In this document: one piece after another, positions 1-15,100 of the stretch | Layout: every line of letters begins with the position of its first letter | Numbering within the stretch: position 1 is the stretch's first letter | Origin: Chrysaora quinquecirrha | Lineage: Eukaryota > Cnidaria > Scyphozoa > Semaeostomeae > Pelagiidae | Length of the DNA stretch: 64,000 bases | Direction of reading: 5' to 3' | NCBI GenBank assembly: GCA_014526335.1 | Contig: JACTAT010000006.1 | Span: 3,045,202 to 3,109,201, forward strand | The notes under the pieces: generated by a model | The model's database searches: none | Told to the model about the DNA's origin: nothing | Seen by the model: the letters and a program-made list of their open reading frames with translations, nothing else | Made by a program: the position numbers and the translations under genes

Positions 1-6
1 GCTTAC

Positions 7-148
7 TTGTTTTCCTTTGCAAGGTTTTCTGCCCACATCTGAGCTTTTGTGCTCAGCTCCACGGACCAAACCAGTGGAATGGCACTGTGCATTCTTCTAA
101 ATCTATTAGCTTCTTCCAAAAACTTCGTCTGAAAGTCAGCTGATACTC
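7..148 (-). CDS. Gene L exon: CAP domain, first half
   Basis: A 142-nt exon reading VSADFQTKFLEEANRFRR, MHSAIPLVWSVELSTKAQ and MWAENLAKE. CAP-superfamily start, about three quarters identical to gene R 34407-34548. The donor GTAAGC occupies bases 1-6, so the second CAP exon lies outside the window. Confidence 0.92.
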
Positions 149-3100
149 CTAGATATAAATGAAAATCAAGTTATATTCAGAAAATCAACAAACCACTAAG
201 ACGAGAGTTAAAATGCAAGTTAGGTGAAGGTGAAGGTGAAATGGTGTTTTAGCGCCAGTCGCTAGGATCTCAGTAGTAGGTTAACTAATCGAGACCTCGA
301 CCCTGGCTGTGACGCTACCGTGGCTGGGCTCGAACCCTGACCACACTGAGCTCTTGACACCACGGGTCAGCTGGATAACACCACGACGCCACAGCACCAC
401 GACGCCACAGCACCAGTTAAACTCCCTATACCTTAAAGTCTCTATAAGTCTTGTACCGCCATAGCTGAATACGACACACAGTTTTGGACAGGGAGCGCCG
501 AAGGTGTTAGGGCTAGAAGGAAGAAAATTTAGAGTGCTCTATGGCGCTCTCTGGTTTTGGACCTGATAGAATGGCCTTGTAAAGGACAGTTTACACTAGT
601 GTTATTCTCTTGCAATTATCTTGTAATCTTATATGCTGTTGGCTTGAATGTAATGATTTCACTGTGTAAAGGGTCTGTAAAATGTCTTCAACTTTAAATC
701 CGGACTTTTCAGCTCTTCAGATGATCAACAAACAAGAAAAACTTTATGAACACGCTCATAAAATTCTCTTATTGTAAGTCCAGCTATTGGATAGATATAC
801 ACAGCTATCGGATAGATATACACAGCTATCAGGCCGCTGAGCCGCCGTATCTTTGTTATGTAAATTTTATTGTTTCAACCCTTCTAGGCCACTGTTTGCT
901 GTCATGTTAAGTCAGGCGTTTCCATACTTTTGTCCCCTTAGTGTAGAGAACACAGATGCACATTTCTAATTAACCATCTACACTGTGAAATCCTTGCATG
1001 CAAGTCACCTGCAAGTAAAATTGCAAGTAATTAATAGCACTAGCCTTAACTGGCCTTGAATCTTGTAAAGTGGCTCTCTCAGTTAAAGGAGGAAAATTTG
1101 ATGGCAAACTATCATTACCATACACTCATCGATTAATTTTGACCATTATTTCTGTTTCTGAAATGTAGAGCATGATGATAAAGAACATGGAGAAGAAAAT
1201 CATGAAGCAATAACATACCTCCTTGGGGAGTGCCTTCGTCAATCGAGAATGGGCTTTCATCAACAGTGGCAGCTACAAAGAAACGATACAACGTTGGATT
1301 AGTTGCAGAACTGAGAACTAGGAGTTTACATGCCCCCCCTCCACCAGCAAAATATAGCATTTATCTATTCTGTTAGAAGGTGATGCTCGTGAAAGGGCAT
1401 TCAGTGTCTATAAGAATTCCAACAAAGGGAATGAAAGTAGGTCAGCGAGGAGGAGAAAGGTCTATAGATTTTTTATTGCTATTTTAAAAATGTGCATATG
1501 CCATACGTTTCAGGGAAGCAGAGCTGGAAAATTCTAATCCAGGAACCTGCAATTCTACAGAATAAAACGTTGCGAGGTATATGGTTCTAGATGCTTAAAG
1601 GAGTATAAAAAGAATTTTCCTTTAAAACCCTACTTGGACTGTTTATTTTCAGATAAAAAAGAAGAAATCAGTATTTATAAAGACAGCAAGATTCTGTTTT
1701 TAGGACTCCTTTGCAGTTGAAATTGCATTTGTCATCACGTTGAGAATAATAGAGGTGCAAATGGGGAAATTTAACAGTATTGACAGTATAGCTAACCTTG
1801 GCAAGCAACTGCAACAACTTTGCTGACACCTTCCATAACTTCTCCAAAATCGAAAATGAAACGGAACTGATCTTTAGGATCTGAAGCCATTGTTTCCAAT
1901 GCATATTTCATGTAAGGAGTCTCTTTGCCAAAGCCGACGCTCACAACTGTGACTTCAGTATTTCGCAGCAATATTGAAGGCAAAGTGACGTCATCAGAGC
2001 TGTATCCGTCTGTTATGACGATAACGACCTTCGATGACTTTTTACAAGCAACTTTTGTTATAACATCGGTTCGGACCAGTTCGAGGGCTTTGCCTAGAAC
2101 GATAACACACACATGATAAGCTTAGTCAAAAATAAAGGGGAAAGGAGGTGTGGTAAAAGGTATTAAATATCAATATTACTTCTTTTTGCGGGCTAATGCT
2201 AATATACAGGTGATGAATGAAACAAATACAAAACAATATCTCACCAATAAATGACCGGTCCTTCTTATAAGCGATCTGGTTCACGGCAGAATCCATGCTC
2301 AGTAAATCCGTGTATTTCCCAAAATTGAAAATGATTTTCGGGTCCGTGCCGGCTTCCACGAAAGCAATATCTGCACCTCCGCCAACTTGGAATGAACGGT
2401 AAACTTGTTTGGCAAATGTTTTCATTCTGGTAAAGAATCCATCATGGTTTCTAGCTTCAATAGAACCAGAGTTGTCCAGTACAATCACAACATCAACCTT
2501 TGCCGCACACTTGCCACCAACGACTGAAAGAATACAATACAGTTTTCATTGCCTGATTATACAATAACATGCTCTGATTATACATACTAGCATATACACT
2601 ACGAGGTAAAACGTATTGCAACGCTTGATCTTAAGTGGCGGCCAACATTAGCCGTAGGCCCAAAAACAAAATTTACATAACAAAGCAATAACGGCTCAGG
2701 GGCTTCGCTAGACTTATTACCTGAGTCCCACTCTTCGCAAACAGCAGCAACAACAACAAAAACAACAACAACAGCAACAACAACCATAAAGCTGTTTGCT
2801 CAGAGTGGTTTGAGTGTAGTTTAAGCGTCCAGCATAGACTCGATAGCGATAACTACGACTCGTGTAATAAGTCTAGGGTTTCGCAGTATTCGATTTAGTT
2901 CACAATTTCATTGACTAACGGTTTGAATAATAAGTAAATGATTTATTTGTTGTTTTTGGTGGAAAATGGTGAAAAACTTTGAAGCAGTGCCTTCCAGATT
3001 TCGAGTGAAATATTTCAAGAGTTCGAGTTTGTAGCTTGGGCGTCCAGCAATTCAATTCAATAGCGATAACTACGACTCAGGTAATAAGTCTAGGGACTTA

Positions 3101-6100
3101 CGTGAAGAAGCTGTGGTAGCAGCGGTAGTTGCAGGGGCCTGTGTCACATTAGGCTGTATGGTTGCTCCTAAACAGGCAAAGAAAAGAAAAAAGTTAACAA
3201 GAAAAACAGTAAATAAGATACATTTACAAGACGCTTACAAACTTCAAATTCATGGAGCTTATCTTCTGTTGGTGAGAAGTACCCTTAGGTGCCTTATTGC
3301 TGGGGGGGAGGTCGGAATAGGCGGGGGATCGGAAATACCGTCAGGATCTAATTGGCGGGGGTCGGAATAAACGAGGGGTCGGACTTTGTTTGACAAACTT
3401 TGTCTGGAAACTACTGAAACGTAAAGCGAGGGGCCCTATAGTGCTTATACGCTGAGAAAATCCATAGTTCTAACCAACAAATTGAATGTACAAGTGAAAT
3501 TTCACACAAAGAACGTCACACTAAGTTTGTTAAAAATATCAATAACAATATTACTGCAAACTTAATAAGCAGGAGGGGGGTCTCAATAAGAGCGGGGGGT
3601 TGAAATTTTTTATTAGGCACCTAAGAGTAGCCAAGGAATATGGGAAGGCCCTGGTCAGCCGATCAAACATTGTCAGTCAAAAATCTGAAATTTGGTTGCC
3701 GAAAAAGAGGTTTTAGCTACCGCTTGGTCAGGTCGAGAAACATTGCTGTTCTAAAAATTTTGTCTGGCGAAACATTGCTCATCAAACACTTTTTGCTCGC
3801 AACACGGGGGTTAATATTTTCAAGCTTCTATGTTTCCTCAATGCTTATTTTACATCTTCCATGTACATCCCAATTTTTCCTTCGGAATTATAACAATAGA
3901 GCTTTATATATACTTAAAACAACAAACCTGATGTTGCCGGAGCCAGTGTCGTTGCCGGAGCCAGTGTCGTTGCCGGAGCCGGTGTCGTTGCAGCTTGTGT
4001 TGTACCTTGAGCATTTGCTATTCCAAGAAAAAAACACATGGTCAGAAAGGTAAGATGTATGCCCCACGAAAACATACGAAATTAATATACTGATGAATAA
4101 TGCAATCGAATAATAATGCTAATGAATACCTTACGAAATTTGAATGCTGACAAATACATCACGAAATAAACATGTCAATTAATACCTTACGAAATGAAAA
4201 TGCTGACGAATACAGTATAAAATCAACAAGCTCACGAATATAGTACGAAATTAGAATGTTGATGAATACAGTATGAAATGAACAAGCTGACGAACACAGT
4301 ACGAAATTAGAATGCTGAAGAATATAGGTATACAGTATGAAATGAGCAAGCTAAAGATTGCTCCACGAAATAAACAAGCTGACGAATACAGTACAAAATT
4401 AGAATGCTGACGAATACAGTACGAAATTAGAATGCTGATGAATACAGAATAAAAACGTTGAAAAGTGCATTACTAAATAGAAATACAACTCAAAATGAAG
4501 AGGCTGATGAATGCTGCACGAAATTTCCGTACGTTTTTAGGAATATGGTATGAGATGATTGGATGGAAGAGTGCAGTAAGAAATGAACATGGACTGAACA
4601 TTAAATTGAGGAGTAAGCTCTGACAGCTATAATCATAATAAAAAGAAAGGTTTAAAAATCGGTATAACTTACTTGTCGCAGGATTCTGAGTAGTTGTAGG
4701 AACTGCAAACAAAAAGTGATATGATTAATTCTTTTAGAAATTCAATTTGTGATTTGTTCGTAACAACATTTTGTAGAACACAAGTACAGACTGCAAAGCT
4801 TTCTAGAGACGATTGAGACGATCTAAACAAATATCAATGTACAATAGTAATGGTACGTAAACAGGGAATATGAGGACATGTTTGTATGCCAAAATACGAA
4901 GAAATGCCTTTTGTATTTCTACAGATCGACTTCAAAATATGTAGTGGCAGATGTCCTCTTGAAAGCACTCTACCATGTAGCTACTATATATGCCTTATAA
5001 GTACACTTTGCTTATAATTTGATGTCTTGCAGAAATTCAAGCATCAAATCTATTTGGAAAAGAAAGACAAAAAAGAGTGAATGGTGTTGCAGCGCTTTGT
5101 ATGTAATGTACTTTGGTATGAGCCAAATATGCATAAGATATTAAACGTTAAAAATGCATAAAGGAAGAGCACCTTTGATACGAGACTTTTCAGTAAGAAT
5201 TAATAGACTTATTACCTGAGTCCCAGCTATCGCTCATCAAACCGAGACTAGCACCAAACCAAGATCGCTCAAACAGGTAGTTTGAGCGTTCAGAAGTTGA
5301 GCTCAATAGCGATAACTACAACTCAAGTAAAAAGTCTAACGAATTAATGGAATAGTATATGAAATCTACGGTGTCTCAGTTTTGTGATTTTCTAGATACA
5401 AATCACATAACAGCGCTATGTGGTGCCCTTGCATCAACATTTAATAACAGAGCATGGGGCAAAGCTGAACTGAATCACAAAGGTGGCGTACAGTTGATAA
5501 TCGCTGATAAGGCGAGTTGCGTCAGGCATGGTTGGCCAGCTTAGTTGAGGTGCGACTTTTCCTGGTTAAGTTATATCTTTGTAAACTAATAGTTCAAACA
5601 CTGACCTTGTAATATGACATTTATTTCTTGCTGAGTAACTTGCTTGTAAAAAATGACTAGGTGATCCATTCTGAATGTACCATACAGATTACTAGCGTGA
5701 TTCGGCTTTCCGATGGTCAGCGTTGTCCAGCTATCTTGAGCGTAGTTGCCTGCTCGAGCTGCAACAGGGCCAGTCTGCTTACCATTGATGTAATAGAAAA
5801 GACCAGCGCCTGAAGGAAGAGAATTAGAATATAACAATCAAACACATACATCATCAGATGCACGATAACTAGGCACAGGGCCCGCAGAATATGTATAGAC
5901 AGAAAGACGATTAGTATACTAATAATAGTCTTCCCAAGAAAGTATCTTTCTGAAGGCCAGAACGTTGAAAAATACCCATCTTCAAATACAATCAATCGGT
6001 GATGAGTTTAAAGCATGATTTTGATAGAATTACGATTTCAGCAGCGAAGATCTCAAACATTTTGATATTAAAAAAATATTAAGAAACTTTCGCTACCAAA

Positions 6101-9100
6101 CATCTGAACATTTTAAGATACTTTCAAGCCTGGGTTGAGGGTTTAAGTTTCTTATAACAAATTATTTCTTTGTCAAATAACAACTTTTTTCTTATCTTCT
6201 TTCGAAGAGTATTTTACTGGAATAAGCGTACGAGATTTCTGTCGAAACAAAAGGATTTCCAATGGATTTCTACGAGAACAATAAGCATTCAAGCGACGGG
6301 CTAGGAGATTTTAAAGCATTAAAATGACCCTCGTCTTCATTGGACTGGATTTCGAATGTAGCTGATGATCTGACTAAACATATATAATTTTCGATAATTA
6401 TTTTACACTCGATGATAATGCTTTTCTTACCTTTTTTGAAAGTGAACGCAAAATGGAACCAGTTCTCTGGCAAGGATGCCAATTCAGCCATATAAACATT
6501 AGTAGTAGTTTGAATTTGCAGTTTGAATTTTGATTCTTCTTTTGCATAGAGGAAAGAGAAGCCTCTGGCTGACTCAACTTGACCACCGCTTGATATGATG
6601 TACTGGTGATTTGCACCATTATTGTCGATATCATTTGGTCGGATTCTCAGCCAAAACATTACTGATATGCCTTCAGTACACAGTGACACATCACTTGTAC
6701 ATTCACCTAAAGAAAATCATAGCTTTATTAGTATTTGAACTACTTTAACGTCCTGACAGCCTTCTCTATTCCTAGAGGTCCTCGTGATGGGTCATCTTTA
6801 CAGATGAAACAATCTGCGATTAGAGGTGGTGGGGCGGAGTGGTCCAGGCATTCGGCTCACGATCGGTTCGAATCTCTACTACTTTCCACAAGCCTATAGT
6901 CAACTAAGCTTTCCATCCTTCCGTGATCGGTAAATGAGTACCCAGGGAAGTCGCTCTACGATATCATTCTTGTGGCAGAAGCCGCAGACCCGCAAAAACA
7001 GTAATGATACCAATAACTCGAACCTGCGATACCAAATAAATATGCTTACTTGATTGCTTGTAAAAATATGGAAATAAAGGTTATAGACACGGCATGAATA
7101 GTACATGAGTTATGGATTGATGCCTATGTCCCGCCGAGACAAAATATATGATATCATTAAGTCTGTATGTTCATTAACAAGCCTTCTTAACACTTTTTAA
7201 GCCATGACAAAGGAGTTCCCTGAGAGATGCTGTCTACTGTATCTACTTTTAACAGCTGAGAGGAAGAACACAAAAATTTTTCTCAAACAAGAATTCTATA
7301 GACCCTATGAAAGTGTTTCTTAGCATACAGAAACATCTCTTTACTGGCTTGGAAAGGAGTTGCCAGAACAGAGATCTTGGATTTGGATGGGTTTGGGCAA
7401 ATAACTGGGATGAGCTACCTTATATAGCATAGGCAAGGGTGCACTCTACAGTATGGACTTGCTCTAGCCGCAGAACAAACAACGGGATGGAAAACAAGAT
7501 GCTCTCACCTTGGAAATCACCAACATTAACCCAACTTCTTGCCTGCTCAAGAAGAGACAAAACTTTTCCTCTAGTCGATGAATCAGCAATTATAGCACCA
7601 TCCTACATTGAGCAGCAGAGATATCAAAATTAGCAAGAAGTATCATTATGTAAAAGATAAGCAAGGCTATACATACGGTTCTCGGAAGGGGGTTACATAC
7701 AATAATATAATATAATCAATGTAATTAAGGGGCTACAAGGCAAACGTCTATGAGACCTCGCATTTTAGCTTTTTATTTAATCAGCTAGTACAAAAAGGTA
7801 AATATTCATCACTACAGGGACTGTCGTATAGTTTTTGAAATTTCAATACATTTTCTGCTTCACTACTTCTTTAGGCATTGAGTTTCATCCATTTATTCCC
7901 AGATATGATCACATACATTTTTACCAAAAGAAACCGAAAACTTACCAAGAGAACGATAAGTAGTGTGGCGTTTCAGGCGTCTCAGACCCCTTTTACACGA
8001 GAGAAACTGGATCGACTCTGGTCCGATCCAGAACCACTTTTAGCTAAGAAAAGCCTTCTGTTTACATGGGATCTCTTGGATCCGTACCCTTTCTGGCTCT
8101 ATATAGAGAAAGTTCTGGATCTGTTCAGAAGTAGAGCCAGCTCGTCTCTGGCTCTGTTTAGATCCCATGTAAACGCTTTGGATCGGATCCAACTGGTATG
8201 GATACGAAACGTGATTAAAAGTGAATGAATAAAGCTTACAAGAAGAACACAATCTTTCGAAGAAAAATAAAAATAAGAAATTTCAAGCAATCAAATATTT
8301 GTGGATCGGATCGGAGCCAATCCATTTCTTCTCGTGTAAACGCGCTGGAAAAGAGCCAGAACTTGCTTTGGTCCGGACCAGAGCCGCTCCAGTTTCCCTC
8401 GTGTAAACAGGGTCTCAGTGTCCTTATTAATGTGCGCAAAAGGAAATCTCTCTCTCTAGACGCATTCGCCACTTTTGACAGCCGAGGCTTATGGCACAGC
8501 GCATACGACCATAGCGCGCCAACTCTCTCTATCATGTGTGTAGTCCTAACAGCTTGATGGATTTTTCAGGTTTCTTGAAATTTCTTAGGTGCCTAATTGC
8601 TGGGGGATCAAACATTGTCGGAATAGGCGGGGCTCACCAATGTTTCTGAACTACCGTCAGAACCTAATTGGCGAATTATCTTAGGTGCCTAGGGTGAAAT
8701 AGGTGAATAAACGGGGGGGGGTCAGACTTTGTTTGAAAAACTTTGTCTGAAACTGCTGAAATGCAAAGCGAGGGGCCCTATAGTGCTTATAGGCTAAGGA
8801 AATCCATAGTTCTAACCAACAAATTGAGTGTACAAGTGAAATTTCACACCAAGAACGTCAAAGTAAGTTTAGTAAAAATATCAACATCAATATTAATGCA
8901 AACTTAATAAGCGGGGGGGTCCTAACCTAAGAGCGGGGGTACATCTGGAGTTGGAATTCAAGCTCCTTCAAAAATTAATTAGTCGGGGTTGTTGTTGCTG
9001 CACGGCAATTAGGCACCTAAGAGTAGGGCCTACGGGGTTTTAACCACCGTGTAGCAATTAATGAAGTATGCACAGAGGTATGCAGAGTGTCCAAATAACA

Positions 9101-12100
9101 ATTAAAATATCACAAAATCACCATTTTGGAGGACTTTATTTTTTGCCAAATTATTTTGATTTCACAAATGCGCCTCTTGACTCACCAAATTTTGATTTAT
9201 TTTCATAAACATCAATTTATAAGAGAAAGTATGATGTATATATAAGCAAATCTTAGCAGGAACAACAATATCTCTCTAAAAAGTCCATACGAGCTTAATC
9301 CAAATAAATAAGGCCACGTAAAGCCTAGCATGTGACGGCCACCAAAGAAAGCTCTTGACAGAATTCAGTTCATCAAATTAAAGAAAATAAAAAACACTTT
9401 ACAGCTAGGAACGGTACCTTCTTTATATTTGAATGCAAAGTGGAACCAATCATCAGACACGTGACTAAACAAGGCTGCGAACACAGTATTATCCGTTCGA
9501 AGTTCCAAACTATACTTTGATTCCGGCTTGAAATAAAACATGGCGAAACCACGTCCTTTATCGCCTCCAGTTGACATTATATACTGTTTGAAATTTTTGT
9601 TCTGGTCAATATCAGCTTGCTTCAATCGAAGCCAGAATGTCACAGAGAGTCCATTTGCACACAATGATGCGTCACTTGTGCATTCCCCTAAAAGAAACAT
9701 TTATATAAGCAGCTTAATACAGTCTTGTTATTAAATTTGGGATGATCGCTGAGGAGCCAACAGCCCATTCAGCAAGCAAGCCAGAATCCAAGCCAGAATC
9801 CAAGCAAGCAATCAAGCAAGCAATCAAGAAAGCAAGCAAGCAAGAAAGCAAACAAGCAAGCAAGCAAGCAAGCAAGAAGCAAGAAAGCAAGCAAGCAAGG
9901 AAGCAAGGAAGCAAGAATGCTAGCCAACAAGAAAGCAAGCAAGCAAGAAAGCAAGAAGGCTAGCAAACAAGAAAGCAAGCAAGCCAGAAAGACAGCAAGA
10001 AAGCTAGCCAGAAAGCCAGCAATCCAGCAACTAAAAGAGAAAGAAAGCAAGCTAGCAAGGAAGCAAGAAGGCTAGCCAACAAGAAAGCAAGCAAGCCAGA
10101 AAGACAGCAAGAAAGCTAGCCAGAAAGCCAGCAATCCAGCAACTAAAAGAGAAAGAAAGCAAGCTAGCAAGCCAGCAACCTTGCTAGTAAACAAGCAAGC
10201 AAGAGGGCCAGCAAACAATAAGGCGAACAAGCCAGAAAGAATTCGCTCTTACTGAAGTGTTTTATATCTTTCAATTCAACGTCAATTTTTTGAAAAAAAT
10301 TCTTACCTGCAAAATCGCCGAGCTTTGCCCAACTCATTGCAGTTTCTATCAGTGACAAAACTTTTCCACGCTCTGAAGAATCAGCAAGAATAGCACCATC
10401 CTATCGAAATAATTTCTTGATCAATAACTGTTACACGCATGTACTAAAGCGCGATAGCCTTTAAGCCAAAATTTGGTCCGTCACAATTCGAAAACTAAGG
10501 CAAATTTCCAGCCATTTGGATTTCAAAAAGCCAGTGCGAGAGCCGGTACGAAAATAATGAACAATAAAAAGCTGAAAAATTAAAGTTATAACAAGTAGAT
10601 TTAAGGCAATAACAAGCAGATTTTTGACTGTTAGATTACGAGTCTACGTCTCAAGGAAACAGCATTTGTTGCTGCTATTGCTGTTTGGGAAGAGGGGTCA
10701 TGCTAGCGAACCTACGCTCTACTGTGGTATTGCTGTGGATAAGATCTACTCTGGTGGGATTAGGCTTGATTTGGTGGAATTTTTGTTTGGAGTGGCAGGT
10801 TGCTTTGCTTGATGCGGTGGGTTATTTTGCTCAGTGTGGTAGATACGCATAACTGTGGTGGTATTTTTTGCTTGGTGTATTGATGTTTGCTATGATTGAT
10901 TGTCCACCACATCAGGGACAAAAACCCACCACAAGAGTGGGTATCTACCAAACAAGGCAGCAAAAACCCATCACATCCAGCATAATAACCCTGCACAGTA
11001 GTGGGTATCCATCATATCAAGTAAAATAACCCATCAGAGTTGTGCGTATCCACCATATCAAGCGAAAGCCTACCACAGTAGTGCGCCTTCACTTCTGTAG
11101 TGTGTATCCACCATACGAATCCACCACAACAATAGCGTATAGGTTCGCTAGCGTGTGGACGAAGTAAAATAGCTCTAGATCCAAACATTACCTTGAGTTC
11201 AGCATTTTTTTGACTTGCTATAATCTCAGCTGACACTTTAACGCCTGAACTTTCAACGGAATTATCAAAGGGATAACAATATTTAGCATCTTTGTAGCCA
11301 TTTCCACATGAACCTCCATTTTGGAATCCACTTGGCTCCTCTTTATTTTCAGGTTCAGCTTGAAGAAAAATATCAATTTTGAAATTGTCTCAATCAACTT
11401 TCGATATAATTTTATTAAATACCAATTACATTTTCCAGACGCGGAAATTATGGGGAGTTTTGGTGGCCTCTCACTCTCACTTCTACCAGTCTTTCCAGAT
11501 TGTCGGAAATCTTTGGAGGCCCTCTACAAGTGATGGGACTAGCACGGCATATGTCTCCCAGTTTCTGTGCTAAAAGAGCTCCTGAAAGGAGTAGACTCAC
11601 TACATGAGCCTCTAGTTCACGCTCCCCTATATATGATTTGTCAACCCGACAACTGAGCATTTTAAACAAAAACAACAACAAAATAAAGCAAAGAAGTGGG
11701 ACTTATGTAATGGGTCTCAGAAAATGGTGGACACGCTACACAAGTCTCTGTTATGCTCTTTGGAACTGCTAGGTCGCTAATAACAGACCTCATCCTGAGC
11801 TGCCCTCAACAACAACAACAGCAACTACAACGAGGGAGAGGGACTGGTGTAGCCAGTCTACATAAATGGTGCGAAAGTAGAGTAATATATTATAGTTACC
11901 AATCGATATGCGCTTGATGTCTTCTGGTGGTAAGACATTGTACCAAATGGCCAAATTCTTCATTTCAAATGACCCGAAGTACTGATCCCCTTTATTAGGC
12001 TTTCCAACGGTCATTCGTGTCACTGTATCAGTTGGGAATGATCCTTCTACACGAGTTCCCTTCTGTACAAACCTTCCATCTTGGTAAAATAGAGGCCACT

Positions 12101-15100
12101 GCCTTCACCAGAACCTGCATGAAATAAGAAAACAATCAAATCAAAAGCTCACGCAAGACTTATCATCTCCTTCCGCTATCTCGTAAACAGCTACTAATAA
12201 ATGCAACAACATGATCTCTGTTCTCTTGGAGTGTTGGGTTGTGGAGAAGTGCAGACAATGGCAAATTTAGTAAGTCCAACATCACACTTTATGAGACTGA
12301 TAGACTGCGAGTAAGCAGAAGAGCTGGGTACTAGTTATTTTCCCGCGTCTTGATATTTGACTTCGACAACATCATCTTGGAAGTCTTGATGTTTTTTGCT
12401 AGAGCGCAAAAATTTTGCTTTGCATTTATGGAAAAGGCAACAGCAAATTTAAGCCGGGCCTCCACTTGGCCGATTTTTCCGCGCCCAGTGGAGTGGCTAT
12501 GGTTTTAACTACGAATCAGACCCAAAAGTGCCCCAGTTAGAATAATGACGTTGTGTGAAAAGCTTTCAAGCGATTTGATTGACAGGCCCCCTCGAACGCC
12601 GCGGGAAAGTTGAAGTCAATCTGACTTTCAAAAACGCGCGTAGCGGGGCGTTAAGAAGCGAAAATTGTTAGAAATAACAATGCAAATACAACAACCGCTC
12701 CGCTGCGCGAGGAAAAATCAGACTAGTGAAAATCGGCTGTAGCAACCCAGCCCGATAAAAATTGAGTATTGACCTTAAATGATCTGCGAAAAATGTTGAA
12801 GCTAATTCGTCTTTGAGGCGAAGGACCTATAGCAAAAACTTACGAGGGCCTATCGTTAAAGCTGCGAAAAAATCAACTCAGAATCAAGGGCAGACTAGGA
12901 TTACGGTTACAGCTTACAGAAACGATACAATTAGAAGAAACCATTGATTTAAGTTAGTTTCACTCTTACCTGCCTTAAATGTAAATGCAACAGTGAACCA
13001 CCTTTCTGGTATACTTGGAATAGGAACAACGTAGTCTCCTGTTGATGTCTGAAGCTGTAATTTGAATCCAGTGTTAGAAGCATCTTTTTGATAAAGAAAG
13101 GCAAAACCCCTTGAGTCTCTTCTCTGTCCTCCAGTCGAAATGATGTATTGATGAGTGTTGCCTTGCTGCAGGTTGTTCTCAATCATTTGTTGTGTGATTT
13201 TAATGTCAAACATAACAGTAAGACCCTGGGTACATTGGTCTGTATCTGACACGCATTCACCTGAAGGAGAAACAGTAGGAAGTCTTTCTAGTAAAAAAGA
13301 TGCCATAACATTTCTTGTTTTATATTCATACACATGTTTTTTTAATAAGTAATTGCTCAATAAACAACTAGGGCTGCGATTTGTTGAACTGTTTGGATTA
13401 TATAGCTTTCTTTATACGCATTTTTTTATAAGGAAGTTCGGCTTAGGCTCAGTACTGAAAATTCTTTAACTTATGGCCAAATGTGAATACTCAATATTCC
13501 TTAGCAATTCCTAAACGTTTTACTTTGTGATTCTTCAAAATAATGGTCAAGGAAATATAGTTCATAAGGTATCAGAAGATGAATAGAAATTGAAAAGTAT
13601 GGGCGACAAGTATTGCTTGCTCTGTTGATGCAAAATTTCATCTTTTTTAATCGAAATGTTACGTTAAAGAAAAAGCCAGATTTCATGGTAGTTTTCGATC
13701 CAGTACTAGAAACTCCTCAAGCTTTTGCCTATCCGAGTACTACCTTCCTTATAAGCACTTCCTTATAACAAATGCGTGTACTGTACATCACTGCAAGCTT
13801 GTCAATTACATTGACAAGCAAGGAAAAAGTTTTAGGGGGAATCAGTCATTCTGTAAGGGCTTAAATACTTGATATTTAAAGCATATTCAAGGGCTGGACC
13901 GAAAGTCCAGTCGAGGGTCAATTCACCTCTTGGAATCTCGTTCACTAGAATTCCACCCTCCTCTATTGTTTTCGTAGGAATCCTGTAAGAATCCTTTTGT
14001 TTATACATGAATCTCGTACGCTCGTTCAAGGAGTAAAATGTCCTCGAATCCAGTAACTTATATTGAAAAAGTGTCTATTGTATATACATATGAAATACAT
14101 AACTTACCCGGATATGCTCCTAAATCAGCGGCAGCTCCAGTTTGTCTTAAATCGAGAACTTTGCCATGACTTGCAGTTTGAGTAATCATAGCTGCCTACA
14201 ATGTAAAGGGAATAAAAATTACTTGATTGAAGAGATATGTATTACTCAAACCTAATGAGTTTAATCCTAATTTATTGACGAGTCTTGGTCACGTCAAAGG
14301 TCACATCAACTAGTTATAACATTAAATCCTTAAGTTTCCAACAGCCCCAAGTCTGGCACTCTCTTCCAGCTGAGACAAAGTCTGCACAAAATTCAATGTT
14401 TAAATGTTTGTTAGAAACATGGTTTCTAAGTAAAATATGCACATAATCATTCTATAACAAATGATGTCCTTGGTGCAATCTGTGAAGTTTTTTACGTTAG
14501 TGTGAATTCGTGTGCTTGTCACTTTTGTAAAACTAACACTAAACAATGTACAATACAATACTGACAGGCAAAATCGGGAAGGTTTTCTCGTTCGACTAAA
14601 TGAGCCTGGGAAGGATTATCTCCATTGTCGTACTACATTGTTATACTAGACGAGCCACCATGGGTAACTTCTAAGCAACAATTTCCGTACATATAGGCTC
14701 CTTTTTCGTAAATAATCTCTACACATTGCTAGTAAAACTTTGAGACATACAATGCTTCAAAGCCTAATGATATTTTATATTATATTGAGAGTAAATTTTA
14801 TGGTGCGATACAGGTATATGCATAGTTTTCAGCACAAAGGCTTCACGCCACATTTAGAGTTGCGTCAGGTGTTAAACTGGGTACACAAATTAAAAATGTT
14901 TTTTTGTTTTTCTATACATGGGTCCATATGAGTAATAGAAATAATCGGTAGACATGGATGGGCTTGGAAAACGTAGATGGCACATATAGTCCTTAAGGGC
15001 GTATTTTTTGGTCCCATTCTGTTTTCAGCAGACGCCTTCTTTTTTCGGTAGACGTCGCACGAATATTTTTGGTACCGTCTTTTGAAAACGGCAGGTTTGG

